DNA from: Bacteroidaceae bacterium
Lineage (GTDB): Bacteria > Bacteroidota > Bacteroidia > Bacteroidales > Bacteroidaceae
Reading direction: 5' to 3'
Assembly: GCA_017458585.1 (NCBI GenBank)
Contig: JAFTAJ010000010.1
Span: 1 to 64,000 of the forward strand
Length of the DNA: 64,000 nt
Below are positions 46,984 through 54,192 of the stretch, one piece after another (position 1 is the stretch's first letter; every line of letters starts with the position of its first letter). Under the pieces are notes generated by a model that worked only from the letters and a program-made list of their open reading frames with translations, made no database searches and was not told the DNA's origin. Position numbers and translations under genes: made by a program.

Positions 46984-47128
46984 TTTCAAGAACTTCCCAA
47001 TCCGCAAGGATTGGTCAGGCTATTGGCAAGAAGGTGATGTAATGTCAATTACAATCAGCTTATTGACGAAAGCCTTGATACAGCGCAAGGCGCTGAAGTT
47101 CTTGAAAGGGGTATTTAGGGTTTTTGTT
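46984..47128 (+). repeat. Structured cloverleaf-like element, copy B
   Basis: Closing stem TTTCAAGAACTTC (46984-46996) and GAAGTTCTTGAAA (47095-47107), 13 bp and perfect. Directly inside: hairpin CCAATCC-gcaa-GGATTGG with a GNRA loop (46997-47014), arm AGGCT/AGCCT (47017-47021 and 47071-47075), and hairpin CAGCGC-aag-GCGCTG (47081-47095). The tail GGGGTATTTAGGGTTTTTG is at 47108-47126. This is the clearest copy. Confidence 0.75.
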
Positions 47129-47191
47129 CAGTTGAGAAACGGGGATTTACGGGTAAGCCTTTTCCATGCGAAAAACAACATTTTTTCTAAG

Positions 47192-47280
47192 CGCGTTGAA
47201 TCCCCGGGTTTGACGCGCTTTTTTCAGCTCTTGACGCGCTTTTTTCTGTTTTCGACGCGCTAAATTAGGGATTCAACGCG
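47192..47280. repeat. 13-bp inverted repeat enclosing GACGCGCTTTTTT repeats
   Basis: CGCGTTGAATCCC (47192-47204) and GGGATTCAACGCG (47268-47280) are exact reverse complements. Between them GACGCGCTTTTTTC-type units occur three times (47211, 47233, 47254). The right arm ends 12 bases before the 3' end of the DUF6371 gene, so it may act as its terminator on the minus strand (a run of A on that side is read as A, not T, which argues against it) or be a mobile-element trace. Confidence 0.6.
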
Positions 47281-47292
47281 ATGAGTTTTGGA

Positions 47293-48198
47293 TTAGCTCT
47301 GCTCCAGCAGGAGGTCGCACAAATCGGTGTTTGGCGGATATTCCTCCAAACTCTGCGAGATGTTAAAGTCAAGGCCTTTGATGGCCTGCAGCTGTTGGAG
47401 CCACTTCTGATAGCATCCGCTGTCGGGGAAGGCAGTTAGCCTGCGACCACGCAGACATCCGAGACGTTCGGGCGTAAGTCCGCTGCAGCCCGCTGTGGCC
47501 AGCCAGATGTGTTCGGGATGCAAGGCCGCGAGGACGAGTGCCGTTTTCTCACTCTCGACCAAGCATACGTGTGCCTCCGGTCGTTGGCTCAGCAGGTGCT
47601 GTCCGAAGAGACATTGGTATAGCTGCCAGTTGAGCGGCAGCTTGCCGGCCTGTATGAGCGGTATGTGAGTCCATCCCTGAAATCCTTTGCGGTGTCCGTC
47701 GTTTCCATATTGCATGATATGGCCTCCGTGCACTCGGTTGAGGTGGTCTATCTGCCAGAAGATTACATTGTGTTTGCTGGTAGCTCCGATGAGATAGTCA
47801 TCGAAGATACGCTGCAACTGTTGGGGAGTGATGCACAGCTGTCTGGCTGCGACGTTAGAGAGCCAGCCCCAGAAGGAGCTTTGCGTGGAATGGCTGCGCA
47901 GCACATAGTCCATTGGGATGGGCTGAAACGGCGGTGGTGGCGGTGGTGTGTAGTGTGTCAGTGCAGGTTTCTCTTGTAACTGGTAGTCGTGGAAATACTG
48001 TGAGGGCTTGTAGTGGTAGCCACATGAATTGAGATGGTCGCACTTGCCTACCTCGTCTGCCAGATAAGAGAACGCATTTTGTGTGTCCACATATCGCACG
48101 AAGCATTTGTTTTTGCCACAGTTGGGGCACTGGAACTTCTGCTGTCTGCGTCCCGTCAGTTTGCGCGTTTCCAATTGATATCGAAATTCTGAATTCAT
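47293..48198 (-). CDS. DUF6371-type primase-like protein
   Basis: A protein of about 301 residues (from MNSEFRYQLETRK). A CHC2-like zinc ribbon is at the N-terminus (CPNCGKNKCF, then CDHLNSCGYHY). A proline-rich linker follows, and then a Toprim-like region with VCLVESEKTALVLAAL and GCSGLTPERLGCLRGRRLTAFPDSG. The DUF6371 family in Bacteroides is usually carried by plasmids and integrative elements and is presumed to act in replication priming. It is downstream of the RepA-like ATPase gene, with a strong inverted repeat between them. Confidence 0.8.
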   Translation of the reverse strand: MNSEFRYQLETRKLTGRRQQKFQCPNCGKNKCFVRYVDTQNAFSYLADEVGKCDHLNSCGYHYKPSQYFHDYQLQEKPALTHYTPPPPPPFQPIPMDYVLRSHSTQSSFWGWLSNVAARQLCITPQQLQRIFDDYLIGATSKHNVIFWQIDHLNRVHGGHIMQYGNDGHRKGFQGWTHIPLIQAGKLPLNWQLYQCLFGQHLLSQRPEAHVCLVESEKTALVLAALHPEHIWLATAGCSGLTPERLGCLRGRRLTAFPDSGCYQKWLQQLQAIKGLDFNISQSLEEYPPNTDLCDLLLEQS

Positions 48199-48248
48199 TG
48201 TAATCATTTTTTTGTTGTTTATATTAGTTTGTCAGGCGATTCCCGTTC

Positions 48249-48287
48249 GTTGTTGGAGCCGGTATATATATACACGGCTCCGACAAC
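48249..48287. terminator. 13-bp inverted repeat between the ATPase and DUF6371 genes
   Basis: GTTGTTGGAGCCG (48249-48261) pairs with CGGCTCCGACAAC (48275-48287) with one wobble pair, around an alternating TATATATA loop. It lies 20 bases after the ATPase stop on the minus strand. No T run; it could be an attenuator or RNA-stability stem. Confidence 0.55.
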
Positions 48288-48307
48288 AAACAAAAATCTT
48301 ATCGCGG

Positions 48308-49492
48308 TCAGAGAGACAAAGTCATGTCCTGAGAGAGCATTATCGAGCCGTCTGCCTCAAAGACATGGCCGCCCTTGACCCACTCCGAGATGTAGGAAGC
48401 AACAGTCGGACGCTGTCTATCGAACACCTTCATGAGAATCTCCGTGAGCTGCTTGCGTGGCAGGATGCCACCCTTGTCGCGGAGAACACGCAGGCACTGT
48501 TCGAGCTTCTGTTGCTTCTCCTTGTCGATAGCCTCCTGTCGCTTCTGCTGCTGTTCGGCTTTACGCTGTTCAAGCAGCTGGCGACGCATCTCGTCGGCGT
48601 CAACAATGCGCCCTTCATCGTCGTACATGATGCTCCACTCGGGCATATCCTGATGGCGTGCCTCTGAGCACGATACGGTGATGATTTTACTGCCTGCATC
48701 TTTCTTGCATTCCAGCACAGTGGATGACTTCTGAGCCAGCATGGTGCCGAGGTGGCCGCGCATGTTGTGGTCTTCGTCGGCTTTGTTGGTATGCAACACA
48801 CAGACGATGGCGCAGTTGTACGTCTCGCTCAGTTTGAGCAACTCCTTGATGAGCTGCTTTGACTCCGTCTCGTCGTTGAACGAGGCCACGAATTCTACAA
48901 CGCCGTCAAGGAAGACAACTTTAGGTTGCGTGGTCTCTACCCCCTTTTTGAGCAGCGGCAGCAACTGGCCCTGATCGACACGGCGCAGGGTGTGGAGACT
49001 CAGCTGGCTGTCGATGATGTCAGTACCGATGTCCGCGAGACGGGCCACGTCCAGAAGTATCTGCTTCGTGTCGGTGGCGCTCTGCTCCGTATCGAAGAAG
49101 AGGATGCGAGGCTGCTTGAGCAGTGACTTCACCTTGAATATCAGTCCGCATAGCAATGCGGCAATAAACACCTTGATGGCAGTCGTCTTGCCAGCCTTTT
49201 GTTTGGCCTTAACCGCGTGAATGTCGCGGATGGCAAAGATACCCTTTCCCTCGACCTCCAGCGCATACTCCTGGGGCGGCACCTCCGTATCGCTGCGGAT
49301 ACGGGTCTGCTGCAGAATCTGCATCAGCTCTTCCTGTTCCTGCTCCTCGGCAGTTGGTTGGTTGACAGCCTCGCCAATGATGTTGTCCACCGTAGTGGCT
49401 TGGCTGTTTACTTGTCCAGACAGACCCTCGGTCTGCTGAACGTTAGGCAGGCTCTTGTCCTGCGACTCTGTAACATTAACACTTTCAGACAT
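48308..49492 (-). CDS. RepA-like AAA ATPase (RecA fold)
   Basis: A 394-residue ATPase. The Walker A motif is in AVKAKQKAGKTTAIKVF, Walker B in PKVVFLDGVVEF, and sensor-like VCVLHTNK. RepA/DnaB-type helicases of plasmids and conjugative elements show the same pattern (AAA_25). The N-terminus (1-70) is polar and Gln-rich. The C-terminus has a coiled coil (LLEQRKAEQQQKRQEAIDKE) and a winged-helix-like end (LPRKQLTEILMKVF and PTVASYISEWVKGGHV). With the DUF6371 gene it forms a replication module of a mobile element or its remnant. No integrase, mobilisation or resistance gene is seen nearby. Confidence 0.85.
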   Translation of the reverse strand: MSESVNVTESQDKSLPNVQQTEGLSGQVNSQATTVDNIIGEAVNQPTAEEQEQEELMQILQQTRIRSDTEVPPQEYALEVEGKGIFAIRDIHAVKAKQKAGKTTAIKVFIAALLCGLIFKVKSLLKQPRILFFDTEQSATDTKQILLDVARLADIGTDIIDSQLSLHTLRRVDQGQLLPLLKKGVETTQPKVVFLDGVVEFVASFNDETESKQLIKELLKLSETYNCAIVCVLHTNKADEDHNMRGHLGTMLAQKSSTVLECKKDAGSKIITVSCSEARHQDMPEWSIMYDDEGRIVDADEMRRQLLEQRKAEQQQKRQEAIDKEKQQKLEQCLRVLRDKGGILPRKQLTEILMKVFDRQRPTVASYISEWVKGGHVFEADGSIMLSQDMTLSL

Positions 49493-49570
49493 AGTCGTGA
49501 AGTATTAATATCCTAAACTTGCACGCTGCCGGTCACTTAGTATAGGCTATCTTGTTAATCATGCCGACAG

Positions 49571-49636
49571 TCGGAACTCGCCGTGCTCAGTTTTTTCACG
49601 GCCTAACCCATAAGAATATAAGCAGCGGAGTTCCGA
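49571..49636 (-). promoter_or_regulatory. Structured mRNA leader of the RepA-like gene
   Basis: On the minus strand: TCGGAACTC (49636-49628) pairs with GAGTTCCGA (49579-49571), enclosing GCCGTG (49602-49597) and CACGGC (49585-49580). The -7 box at 49658-49651 implies a 150-base leader. Such leaders in plasmid replication genes are often copy-number controls; that is inference here. Confidence 0.5.
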
Positions 49637-49650
49637 TTGGAATCCTGCTG

Positions 49651-49658
49651 CAAAGGTA
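49651..49658 (-). promoter_or_regulatory. -7 box of the RepA-like gene
   Basis: TACCTTTG on the minus strand followed by CAGCAGG. No TTTG at the usual -33 spacing. Confidence 0.45.
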
Positions 49659-49689
49659 GAAAAAAGTCAAACGCGATTTTGGAGCTTTT

Positions 49690-49745
49690 CCAATATCACC
49701 AGTGACATGATTTTGAGGTATATCCAAAATCACCGGTGATATTGG
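49690..49745. promoter_or_regulatory. Two operator-like dyads ATCACC-GTGAT in a long inverted repeat
   Basis: CCAATATCACC (49690-49700) and GGTGATATTGG (49735-49745) are reverse complements, with inner GATTTTG and CAAAATC (49709-49715, 49725-49731). Each half contains its own dyad: ATCACCAGTGAC (49695) and a perfect palindrome ATCACCGGTGAT (49729), 34 bases apart. It lies 32 bases upstream of the RepA-like gene's -7 box and just after the stop of the next gene, so it may be a repressor site, or a terminator hairpin for the gene at 49766. Confidence 0.5.
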
Positions 49746-49765
49746 TTGTTTTTTTCAAAAAAATA

Positions 49766-51079
49766 TTAGTTTTTTTTCTTCGGATTTTTTGCTAACAAAT
49801 CATCTTGCTTCTTTTTTTGAAGTTTTTCAGGAAGTTCTCTTATTAGTCGAGCAATAAGTGGAGTCGTCTCAAACTTTTTTGCCACATCATCTGCTTCAAA
49901 TTGCGTGATACCTTCACGTAAACGCTTTTCTGATGTAGTTTTACTAAAGCCCCAAACTGTATTCATAAATGGCCAAAGCTTTTGGCGATCACCTGGTATC
50001 TGTTTCAACTCTTCGCAAATAGCCAATGCAAAAATTGCAGCCTCACGTGCTGGCAAACATTTATATGGTTCTTGGTAGTCCTTGATTCTTTCATTTAAAA
50101 AAGATATATCACTTTGCAAGTCGATTATTTGTCTTTCACTACTTGACCTCTGCAAAGGATCATCTTTTTGAGTTAGTTGTTCCTTAAGTTGCTTGTTCTC
50201 CTCCTCCAGCTCCTTGAGCCGAATATGAAGATTGTTGTTTATATTTTTCAGGTTTTCCAATTCCTTCTGTTCTGTCGTAAGTTGCAACTCTTGATTGGCA
50301 CCTATTTGTTGAGAATTAGCACGGGCATCGGCCCGCATCTTCTTTATTTGTGCCTTTTCCTCGGTGTCGTGGAATCGGGTAAGGATGCAAGATTCTACAG
50401 TATTAAAGATTGCGTCATGCGTATGATCCTTTGCTGCTGCATGTATAAAATCTGTCAACATCAGCATCTCCTCTTCGGTCTTTCCTATGGCAAATACAAA
50501 CTCCAGAATACTATCATCATTGTTATCGTAAAACTGAGCCAAATGAGTGGCTCCTATCTCCTCAAGAAGTGAACGAGTGATTTTTCTAGGCAGAAACTCA
50601 CTGTCTGGCTGCACAGACACTTTATTATTATTAACAAATTCGATACCATTTGTAAAAAAGAAGTATGCGTCGCCATATTGCTCGTTCCGAAGTTCTTTTA
50701 TTATAGTGTTGGCTAACGTCTTTATTTTGTCATCATCAGTCCAACCATGCGTGACCATCTGCAGAAGCACCATAGCAAATACTACACCCGTATATTCATT
50801 ATGGTACTTTAAATTTGCGTAAATTCTCATGTAATATGCTCCAAAGCGCCGCTCTGGGTGGCTATCTGCCTTAACAATGGTGCAAATATAGTAAGATAGA
50901 TTAAATAATTGAGTGGCAAACCTATCATATTCTTCAAAATGGACATATTTTTCGAGGAGTCTTTTATTGATATACGCATTAAGTGTTGGGCCATCCACCT
51001 CGAAATCGTCAAGGTGAACTCGTTCTTTATAAAGCAACATACGCAGTCCTTGCTGGCTGAAATCAAAATTTGTCTTCAT
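49766..51079 (-). CDS. Hypothetical coiled-coil protein
   Basis: A 437-residue cytoplasmic protein without signal peptide. Residues 1-230 are helical (YDRFATQLFNLSYYICTIV, EYTGVVFAMVLLQMV). A long coiled coil covers about 245-340 (ELENLKNINNNLHIRLKELE, then ENKQLKEQLTQK). The end is highly basic (KKKQDDLLAKNPKKKN). I do not recognise it by name, but similar proteins occur in accessory islands of Bacteroides and Prevotella. It has a consensus promoter at 51106-51136. Base composition is more AT-rich than in the flanking genome. Confidence 0.7.
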   Translation of the reverse strand: MKTNFDFSQQGLRMLLYKERVHLDDFEVDGPTLNAYINKRLLEKYVHFEEYDRFATQLFNLSYYICTIVKADSHPERRFGAYYMRIYANLKYHNEYTGVVFAMVLLQMVTHGWTDDDKIKTLANTIIKELRNEQYGDAYFFFTNGIEFVNNNKVSVQPDSEFLPRKITRSLLEEIGATHLAQFYDNNDDSILEFVFAIGKTEEEMLMLTDFIHAAAKDHTHDAIFNTVESCILTRFHDTEEKAQIKKMRADARANSQQIGANQELQLTTEQKELENLKNINNNLHIRLKELEEENKQLKEQLTQKDDPLQRSSSERQIIDLQSDISFLNERIKDYQEPYKCLPAREAAIFALAICEELKQIPGDRQKLWPFMNTVWGFSKTTSEKRLREGITQFEADDVAKKFETTPLIARLIRELPEKLQKKKQDDLLAKNPKKKN

Positions 51080-51105
51080 CTTAATTTATATTTAAAATTG
51101 CACTA

Positions 51106-51136
51106 CAAAATTACAAAAAAACTTTTTTTTATCAAA
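51106..51136 (-). promoter_or_regulatory. Promoter of the coiled-coil protein gene
   Basis: Minus strand: TTTG (51136-51133), 19-base spacer, TAATTTTG (51113-51106). Exact consensus. Confidence 0.7.
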
Positions 51137-51163
51137 GAAACCTCTTTATCCAAAAAATCTTTC

Positions 51164-51171
51164 TATATTTG
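51164..51171 (+). promoter_or_regulatory. -7 box of the rod-shaped RNA
   Basis: TATATTTG followed by CACAG; expected transcript start near 51178. The -33 is not clear. Confidence 0.45.
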
Positions 51172-51177
51172 CACAGT

Positions 51178-51353
51178 GTTTCAGATGAAGCACTCTCTAT
51201 TTGCTCATATTCTCTGTCGAACTAGCACCTCAAAAGAGTTTTTTGAGCAATTCAAATACCTGGTATGTAGTGTACGCACAAGCGTAGACTTCTCCATAAG
51301 GTATTTGAGGCTGTGCTAGGCCTGACAGAGATATGGCGGGTCTGCGCTTTTTT
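51178..51353 (+). ncRNA. Candidate rod-shaped small RNA (about 175 nt)
   Basis: Nested stems run almost the whole length: ATAT-t-CTCTGTC (51207-51218) with GACAGAGATAT (51324-51334); CTAGCAC (51222-51228) with GTGCTAG (51313-51319); TCAAATACC (51252-51260) with GGTATTTGA (51300-51308); TACGC-acaa-GCGTA (51273-51286). A side hairpin CTCAAAA/TTTTGAG (51229-51247) faces a short strand, making an asymmetric central bulge. It ends GCGC plus six T. It could be a stand-alone RNA (6S-like shape) or the leader of the gene at 51388. Confidence 0.5.
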
Positions 51354-51387
51354 ATTACATATTAATAACCTTTTAAAAACAAAAAAC

Positions 51388-52062
51388 ATGAAAAAATTAT
51401 TCTTATTAGGAACTCTGCTCCTTGTGTCCTTAACGATTAATGCTCAACTCATGCGAGCCGAAGAATTGGAAAAGTATGCCAAAGAGAAATATGGCGAACT
51501 TTGGAACGATGCAGCCGCAAATCTTGCGAAAGACATTCAGTTAGACAAAAACAATGCTCTAACTTATACCCAAGTAATCGAAGCTCCTGGAAAATCCAAA
51601 GAACAGCTTTATATCCTGCTTAATTATTGGTATAGCAACACCTTTGGAAGTGGAAAAGCTGTAATTCAGTTAAATGACAAAGATGCTGGCGTAATTATTG
51701 GCAAAGGATATGTAGAACACATTGCTGATCATGTCGGTGGAATGAATACCTATGTTGTCAACTTGACTCCAATTATCAAAACAGATATTAAAGAAGGAAA
51801 AGTCAGAGTAACCTACACAGTTCCTTTTTACGATGTAAATAAATTGGCCGGTGGCGGTATCTTAGGTAATGCTAGAACTGCAACTCGTATTGAAGAGAAT
51901 TGGGCTGTAGAAAAATGTTATCCTTTTGCAGAAAAAGACAAGCACAAAAAGTCTTCATCAAAAGCTTTTGTTATGGCACATGCTTACTCTAATGTTATCA
52001 TGGATAAGATAGAGGAAGCAGTAAAAAATGGAATGACAGGAAATGAAACAGAAGATTGGTGA
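51388..52062 (+). CDS. DUF4468-type secreted protein
   Basis: A protein of about 224 residues (from MKKLFLLGTLLLVSLTINAQ, a signal peptide). The DUF4468 pattern is visible: LTYTQVIEAPGKSKEQLYIL, ending with KGYVEHIADHVGG and VRVTYTVPFYDVN. The family is common in Bacteroidetes and of unknown role, exported to the periplasm. The gene is AT-rich like its island. It follows the rod-shaped RNA by 35 bases and ends before a terminator at 52145. Confidence 0.75.
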   Translation: MKKLFLLGTLLLVSLTINAQLMRAEELEKYAKEKYGELWNDAAANLAKDIQLDKNNALTYTQVIEAPGKSKEQLYILLNYWYSNTFGSGKAVIQLNDKDAGVIIGKGYVEHIADHVGGMNTYVVNLTPIIKTDIKEGKVRVTYTVPFYDVNKLAGGGILGNARTATRIEENWAVEKCYPFAEKDKHKKSSSKAFVMAHAYSNVIMDKIEEAVKNGMTGNETEDW

Positions 52063-52144
52063 AGCCGAACTAATTCAACCTCATATTCCAAATAGATTCT
52101 GCCGCTTAACAACGCATTTGCATAGAAGCGAATAAAGTTAACGG

Positions 52145-52172
52145 AAGCCCCTGAGCGCAAGCTTGGGGGCTT
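52145..52172 (+). terminator. Terminator of the DUF4468 gene
   Basis: AAGCCCC (52145-52151) pairs with GGGGCTT (52166-52172), with inner GC-gcaa-GC; weak T run (TTTGTT). Confidence 0.6.
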
Positions 52173-52311
52173 TGTTGGGGTTTAATCTGTCCAAACTTTG
52201 GGGGTCACTTCATCACCTGTCCTACGTGTCTCAGTGTCTCAGAAAAAAAGAAAAACAGGACAGAATTATCGAAAAATGCAAGCGTTGGTGGCGGTATTCC
52301 ACAATTTTTCG

Positions 52312-52319
52312 TAACTTTG
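52312..52319 (+). promoter_or_regulatory. -7 box upstream of the GH43 operon
   Basis: TAACTTTG followed by CAAGG. It could drive the remnant at 52480 and the GH43-nucleoside hydrolase pair. 52180-52479 otherwise shows no gene. Confidence 0.45.
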
Positions 52320-52479
52320 CAAGGCGCAACGCGCAAGAAGAATTTGTTTAATTTTGTCATGTCCCTCGCCTCCTGCGACAGGCCGCGAGGTTTTAACAAG
52401 AACAGAAGAAATATGTCATATAGAATTGAGAAAAAATCCAGAAATTCCCATTATTCCCATAAATCTCATCATTCACACA

Positions 52480-52629
52480 ATGCCTGACACATTCCTCGCG
52501 CCCAAAGGCGACTACAAAAATCTTATCGCTTTCCAGAAGACCGAGTGTATCTACGATATTACGCTCTTCTTCGTTGAGCACTATCTTCCGAAGATAGGCG
52601 ACCGCACTGTCGACCAGATGGGGTATTAA
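52480..52629 (+). pseudogene. Truncated four-helix-bundle suffix-domain protein
   Basis: MPDTFLAPKGDYKNLIAFQK, then TECIYDITLFF and VEHYLPKIGDRTVDQM, followed by GY and stop: 49 residues. This is the N-terminal third of the Bacteroidetes 23S-intervening-sequence/four-helix-bundle family, which normally continues with a motif like QARSGKQNIVEG. The break at QM coincides with an AACGATAACGAG word and the GH43 start 16 bases later, so the rest of the gene was deleted. Confidence 0.65.
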
Positions 52630-52644
52630 GAACGATAACGAGTA

Positions 52645-54192
52645 TTGAAAAAGATTGTTTCTCTTATAGCAGCAGTAGTGATGGCCACGGCCATGGGGGC
52701 GCAGACGATAGAGAACCCTATCATCTTCGCTGACTTCCCCGACCCCGACGTGATACGCGTGGGCGACACATACTATATGGTGAGCACCACGATGCACTTC
52801 TTCCCGGGGGCGACTATCATCAAGTCGAAAGACCTGCTGCACTGGCAATACTGCTCCCAGCCGCTGGCAGAGCTGTCGGACAGCGACAACTACTCTCTGC
52901 GCAACGGCCAACACGCCTACGCCAGAGGGATGTGGGCATGCTCGATGAAAGAGCACAAGGGCAAGATATACCTGCTCATCAACGGCAACGACACAGGCGG
53001 ATGGCTGCTGACGGCCACCACGCCCGAGGGACCGTGGCAGAAGCGTAAGCTGCCACGCATATACTACGACCCCGGCATGCTGTTCGACAACGGCAAGGTG
53101 TATGTGGCATGCGGCATAGGCAACATCCAGATGTGTGAGCTGGACGAGGACTTCAACTACATACGCGAACAGAATGTGGTCCGCGACAAGCAGGGACTCG
53201 AGGGCTGCCACCTCTACAAGATTGGCGACTACTACTATATCTACGCCACCTACGGCGGATGGCCGTCAGGGCAGACGGTGTTCCGCTCCAAGGATATCTT
53301 CGGCCCCTACGAGGAGCGCCTGCTGCTCGACAAGATGATTGACGGACGCCCCAACACTATCCACCAGGGTGCGCTGTTCGATACGCCCACGGGGCAGTGG
53401 TGGACGATTATGCAACAAGACCTGGGATGCCTGGGGCGCATGCCCAATCTGCTGCCCGTGAGATGGGAGGACGGATGGCCGGTCATTGGGGGAGGAGAAA
53501 GGAGTAAGGAGATTGGGAGTAAGGAGATTAACTCTTCTTCGGGGCTGCCTACCAGCGACGACTTCTCCGAAAGCACGCCGGGCATGCAATGGCAATGGAA
53601 CCACAATCCCTGCGACAGCGCATGGAGCCTCAGCGAGCGACCGGGATGGCTGCGCCTGAAGGCTCTGCCTGCCGACCGACTGACGCAGGCCCGCAATATG
53701 CTCACACAGCGCATCTACGGGCATCGCGACCACCCCTCCACAGCCACCGTGCGCCTCGACGTGAGCCACCTGCAGGAGGGCGACCGCGCGGGTATCTGCA
53801 TACTGCAAGACCCCTACGCTATGATTGCCGTGGAGAAAAAGAACGGCAAGAAGCGCATCGTGTGGAGCCAAGACCAGCTGACCGATAACCGCAACTTCGC
53901 CCCCGCCACAGCAGAGGCTGCCGCCAAGGTAGGCAAGACGGTATATCTACGCGCCACCATAGACTATCGCACAAGCAAGACTCAGTTCTACTACTCCACC
54001 AACGGCAAACAATACTGGCCGCTGGGCACACAGACCACGCTGGGATTTAACCTCACAATGTTTAGCGGAGCACGCTACGGCCTGTTCTGCTACAACAACG
54101 GGGCGCACACCGCAGGCTATGCCGAGTTCGACTGGTTTGCTGCCGATTGCCCCAATGACTGCCAAAACAAAGTAAATCCAAACTATGAATAA
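52645..54192 (+). CDS. GH43-family glycosidase (beta-xylosidase or arabinofuranosidase)
   Basis: A 515-residue exported enzyme. The five-bladed propeller has the usual acids: Asp in FADFPDPDVIRVGDTYYM, Asp in YYDPGMLFDNG and Glu in GLEGCHLYKIGDYYY. A C-terminal beta-sandwich begins near 305 (DDFSESTPGMQWQWNHNP). It splits xylose or arabinose from plant polymers. The start is a TTG at 52645 giving KKIVSLIAAVVMATAMGAQ, a good signal peptide; the next ATG would lose it. A word repeat (GGAGTAAGGAGATTGGGAG, 53505-53545) encodes RSKEIGSKEINSSS in the linker between the two domains. Confidence 0.9.
   Translation: MKKIVSLIAAVVMATAMGAQTIENPIIFADFPDPDVIRVGDTYYMVSTTMHFFPGATIIKSKDLLHWQYCSQPLAELSDSDNYSLRNGQHAYARGMWACSMKEHKGKIYLLINGNDTGGWLLTATTPEGPWQKRKLPRIYYDPGMLFDNGKVYVACGIGNIQMCELDEDFNYIREQNVVRDKQGLEGCHLYKIGDYYYIYATYGGWPSGQTVFRSKDIFGPYEERLLLDKMIDGRPNTIHQGALFDTPTGQWWTIMQQDLGCLGRMPNLLPVRWEDGWPVIGGGERSKEIGSKEINSSSGLPTSDDFSESTPGMQWQWNHNPCDSAWSLSERPGWLRLKALPADRLTQARNMLTQRIYGHRDHPSTATVRLDVSHLQEGDRAGICILQDPYAMIAVEKKNGKKRIVWSQDQLTDNRNFAPATAEAAAKVGKTVYLRATIDYRTSKTQFYYSTNGKQYWPLGTQTTLGFNLTMFSGARYGLFCYNNGAHTAGYAEFDWFAADCPNDCQNKVNPNYE
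53505..53545 (+). repeat. In-frame word repeat in the GH43 gene
   Basis: AGTAAGGAGATTGGGAGTAA followed by GGAGATTAAC; translated as SKEIGSKEI at the domain linker. Confidence 0.65.

Noticed and set aside
49766-51079. Conjugation or phage structural protein
   Set aside because: No recognisable motif, and no relaxase, portal or tail gene nearby; left as a hypothetical coiled-coil protein.
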